Shown here piece by piece: positions 59,788 to 62,292 of a stretch of 62,292 nucleotides of DNA. Position 1 is the stretch's first letter. Each line of letters opens with the position of its first letter. The translations under genes were made by a program, and so were the position numbers. The notes below the pieces were generated by a model. It made no database searches, was not told the origin of the DNA, and was given only the letters and a program-made list of their open reading frames with translations. Source of the DNA: Halorubrum sp. F4 (GTDB lineage: Archaea > Halobacteriota > Halobacteria > Halobacteriales > Haloferacaceae); assembly GCF_027257195.1 (NCBI RefSeq), contig NZ_JAPDFS010000006.1, positions 1-62,292 of the forward strand. Reading direction: 5' to 3'.

Positions 59788-62094
59788 TCACTCCGCACGT
59801 CGACCGGCGTGTCCCGGGTAGTCGCGTTCGAACCGCGACTCCAGTTCCTCGCGTTCGAGCCGGATGACGACCGGTCGGCCGTGCGGACAGGCGTAGGGGT
59901 TCTCACAGGCGTCGAGCCGGTCGAGGAGGTCGACGACGCGGCCCTCCGTGAGCGACGTGTTCCCCGTCACGGAGGGGTAACACGCGAGGTCCGCGAGCAG
60001 CTCGTCGACCACGTCGTCGACGGGCTCGTCCCCCTCGGCCGCGTCGTCGACCAGCGCCGAGAGAACGTCCCGGAGGAGTCCGGGATCGAGCGCGGCGTCG
60101 AAGACCGCGGGGACCGCCTCGACGACGACCTCGCGCTCGCCGGCGCGCTCGGCGCGGAAGCCCACACCCGACAGTTCCTCGAGGAACTCGCCGAACAGCG
60201 CGGCCTCCCGCGCCGTCAACTCGATCGTCACCGGCTCCGCAAGCGCCTGTGCGGGCGGACCGCCCGAGAACTCACGTCTGAGCCGCTCGTAGTTCACACG
60301 CTCGTCCGCGGCGTGCTGGTCGATCAACACCAGCCCGTCGGAGGCCTCCGCGACGACGTACGTGTCGTGGAGCTGGCCGAGCACGCGCAGCGACGACAGC
60401 GAGTCGTAGTCGCGCTCGTCGCTCGTCTCCTCGCCCGTGAGGGTGTGCTGGCTGGTCGCGGAGCGTCGGGATATCGGATCCGCGTCGGAGGTCGACGCGG
60501 TGTCGGAGACGGGATCGGAACCGGCGGCCGGACCGGAATCGGAGACGGAAGCGGAACCGACGGCCGGACCGGAGTCGACGACTCCCCCGTCGATTCCGTC
60601 CGAGAACGAACCGTCTTCGCCCGCTTCAGTTCTCGACTCCGCGTCATCGGACTGCCAATTCCGCGGAGAGGGGCCGTCGCCGCCGGAGAGGCCCGTCTCG
60701 TCGGTCGGATCAGCGTCCTCGTCCTCACGGCCCGGCTCTCCGTCGGGATCCTCGTCGCCGGCGAGCCCCTCGACCGCCCACGCGTCCTCGTCGTCCGGAT
60801 CGAGCTCCGTCGCGGATCCGGTCGCCGTGGCGGGTTTCGTGGCGTCGTCGCCGCCGTTGCCGCGACCACCGTCCGCGTCGGCGTCGTCATCCACATCGGC
60901 GTCGCCGTCCGCGCCGGTGTCGCCGTCCACACGTTCACGTCGTCGGTCCGCGGTCCCCGCTCCGCCGACCACCTCGCCATCGACGGTCTCGGGGTCGATG
61001 TCGACCTCGTCGGGCGCGGATCGTCCGCGCGGCGCGGTCGACCGGATCAGGCCGTGATCGAGCAGTGCCGCCTCGACGGCCGACTCGACCGCGGACCTGA
61101 CCTCCGCTTCCCGGTCGAACCGGACCTCCAGCTTCCGCGGATGAACGTTCACGTCCACCTCGTCGGGCGGCACCTCGACGAACAGCACCGCGAAGGGGTA
61201 CCGATCGGGCGCGAGCTGGCCCCCGTACGCCTCGAGGACGGCCTCGCGGAGCGCGCTCGCCGTGACGTATCGATCGTTGACGTACGTCGCGAGGTAGTCC
61301 CGGGCCGACCGAGTCGTCTCCGGATGCGAGACGAGGCCGGTGACGCGTGTCACCGCCGGGCCTCTGCCCTTCCTCCCTTCACCCGTTTCCGCCGACGACG
61401 AGGGGTCCCAGTCGACCTCGACCATCGACTCCGCGACCTTCCGGCCGTAGACGGAAAGCACCGCCGAGCGGAGGTCGCCGTTTCCCTCGGTCGCGAACGT
61501 CTCGCGTCCGTCGTGTTCGAGCGAGACCGCCACGTCGGGGTTCGCGAGCGCGTACCCCGTGACCACCGTGTTGACGTGGTCGAACTCCGTGGTCACGCGC
61601 TTGAGGAACTTCTTTCGAGCCGGCGTGTTGAAGAAGAGGTCGTCGACCTCCACGGTGGTTCCGGTCGGGCACCCCGCGGGACGAACCTCGCCCACGTCGC
61701 CGCCCTCGACGGTGATCTCGGCACCGGCCTCGGCGCCCGGCGGCCGTGACCGGACGGTCAGCCGCGAGACCGCGCCGACGGTGTACAGCGCCTCGCCGCG
61801 GAACCCGAGCGTTCCGACGCCCGCCTCCAGGTCCTCGATGTCGGCGATCTTCGAGGTGGCGTGTTCGTCGACGGCCGCCTCCAGTTGGTCGGCCGGGATC
61901 CCGACGCCGTCGTCGCGAACGCGGATCCCCTCCGTGCCGCCGGCCTCGACCGAGACGGCGACGCGGCTCGCACCCGCGTCGAGACTGTTCTCGATCAGCT
62001 CCTTCACGACGCTGGCCGGCCGCTCGACCACCTCGCCCGCCGCGATCCGCTGGATCGTCCGCTCGTCCAACCGTTCGATATCGGGCGGCTCCAT
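59788..62094 (-). CDS. mutL: DNA mismatch repair protein MutL (endonuclease type)
   Basis: 768 aa. The GHKL ATPase domain is complete: ELIENSLDAGA, DDGVGI, TLGFRGEAL and ATSKI. The transducer ends near residue 330. A long acidic, Asp/Ser/Gly-rich linker spans ~340-560. The C-terminal domain carries the DQHAADERVNYE endonuclease motif and ACPHGRP, so it can nick DNA in mismatch repair. It is usually paired with mutS, which is not in this window. Confidence 0.96.
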   Translation of the reverse strand: MEPPDIERLDERTIQRIAAGEVVERPASVVKELIENSLDAGASRVAVSVEAGGTEGIRVRDDGVGIPADQLEAAVDEHATSKIADIEDLEAGVGTLGFRGEALYTVGAVSRLTVRSRPPGAEAGAEITVEGGDVGEVRPAGCPTGTTVEVDDLFFNTPARKKFLKRVTTEFDHVNTVVTGYALANPDVAVSLEHDGRETFATEGNGDLRSAVLSVYGRKVAESMVEVDWDPSSSAETGEGRKGRGPAVTRVTGLVSHPETTRSARDYLATYVNDRYVTASALREAVLEAYGGQLAPDRYPFAVLFVEVPPDEVDVNVHPRKLEVRFDREAEVRSAVESAVEAALLDHGLIRSTAPRGRSAPDEVDIDPETVDGEVVGGAGTADRRRERVDGDTGADGDADVDDDADADGGRGNGGDDATKPATATGSATELDPDDEDAWAVEGLAGDEDPDGEPGREDEDADPTDETGLSGGDGPSPRNWQSDDAESRTEAGEDGSFSDGIDGGVVDSGPAVGSASVSDSGPAAGSDPVSDTASTSDADPISRRSATSQHTLTGEETSDERDYDSLSSLRVLGQLHDTYVVAEASDGLVLIDQHAADERVNYERLRREFSGGPPAQALAEPVTIELTAREAALFGEFLEELSGVGFRAERAGEREVVVEAVPAVFDAALDPGLLRDVLSALVDDAAEGDEPVDDVVDELLADLACYPSVTGNTSLTEGRVVDLLDRLDACENPYACPHGRPVVIRLEREELESRFERDYPGHAGRRAE

Positions 62095-62292
62095 GGCTGC
62101 TCGTGGGTGGGGGAAGCGAGTACTTGAAACCGTCCCCGGCGATCGAACGGGCGATGTCGGTGCGGTGGCGTGCGCCGGTGAGCGCCCACCAGGGCGCGAG
62201 CCGCCCGCACGAGGGAGTTGCTGGCGCGGTTCCGCGCCAGCAACGAGGCTGGGGAGGCGTGAGGTGCGGGGCTGTGCGGTGCGGGGTGGGAC
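62095..62292. other. Upstream region of mutL, GC-rich and repeat-like at the window end
   Basis: No gene start is visible. From ~62160 the sequence is very G/C-skewed with phrases such as GCGGGGCTGTGCGGTGCGGGGTGGGAC. It holds a 28-base hairpin at 62217-62244. The tail resembles intergenic repeat families seen in Halorubrum chromosomes (recollection, unverified). Confidence 0.45.
62217..62244. repeat. Perfect inverted repeat (13-bp arms)
   Basis: GTTGCTGGCGCGG-TT-CCGCGCCAGCAAC forms a perfect hairpin with effectively a 12-bp stem and four-base loop. There is no T-run after it, so terminator function is doubtful; it may belong to a dispersed repeat. Confidence 0.85.

Noticed and set aside
58264..61749. 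1161-codon open frame on the + strand
   Set aside because: It is antisense to mutL and the thiolase genes; composition is Arg/Asp/Val-biased, as expected of a GC-rich shadow frame.
1..62292. CRISPR array, transposon or provirus
   Set aside because: No regularly spaced repeats, transposase, integrase or phage-type proteins were seen anywhere in the window.

Overview
The window looks like chromosome of a haloarchaeon, most likely Halorubrum or a close relative; this is judged from sequence style, not from a database match. The DNA is GC-rich and the proteins are strongly acidic. Many start codons lie 22-35 bp downstream of a TATA-like box, as expected for leaderless or short-leader transcripts. 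Archaeal markers include the proteasome beta subunit, ribosomal proteins S15 and S3Ae, RNA polymerase subunit L, KEOPS Pcc1, an RPA operon, RdfA and archaetidylserine synthase. I saw no rRNA, tRNA, CRISPR array, transposase or integrase.

Layout. 1-6 kb is housekeeping: a truncated SPFH protein, archaetidylserine synthase, PsmB, a 57-aa small protein, a uracil-DNA glycosylase-family protein, an asparagine synthase-like protein and a PHP protein. 6-11.6 kb holds an RHH regulator followed by a tightly packed NRAMP-like transporter and hydantoinase A/B set. 12-14.7 kb is the conserved block rps15, RecJ-like, pcc1, rps3ae. An AT-rich island follows.

15.1-47 kb is mostly a catabolic island for CoA-activated acids. 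It contains 3-hydroxyacyl-CoA dehydrogenase with enoyl-CoA hydratase, a MaoC hydratase, a complete Liv-type ABC transporter with a hydratase gene at its end, a two-subunit CoA-transferase and a benzoate-CoA-ligase-like enzyme. The phenylacetyl-CoA epoxidase cluster (paaA, paaD N-half, paaB, paaC, paaD zinc-ribbon half) is next to a lone 2Fe-2S ferredoxin. Beyond it are acyl-CoA dehydrogenase, aldehyde and alcohol dehydrogenases, a thiolase and an HMG-CoA-synthase-like/OB-fold fusion. A four-gene operon with two UbiD-like proteins follows, and a PaaG-like isomerase sits near 46.5 kb. Together these could take up aromatic acids, form CoA thioesters, epoxidise and open the ring, and finish by beta-oxidation. 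The SMC-like protein and RdfA (cell-shape factor) interrupt the island at 43.5-46.1 kb.

47-62 kb returns to core functions: rpoL, a glycosyltransferase, the rpa1-rpap1-phosphoesterase operon, a glycan/lipid locus (two glycosyltransferases, a sulfatase-like protein, a UPF0104 membrane protein), a thiolase/OB-fold pair and mutL. The window ends in a hairpin-containing GC-rich stretch.

The most notable signals are: repeated CGTATACG-N4-CGTATACG sites in a gene-free convergent region, with a related site at the paaA promoter; the split PaaD; the UbiD pair in which one member has lost the expected active-site residues; the NRAMP-like protein with altered metal-site motifs next to hydantoinase genes; several CoA enzymes with missing catalytic residues; and two AT-rich islands.
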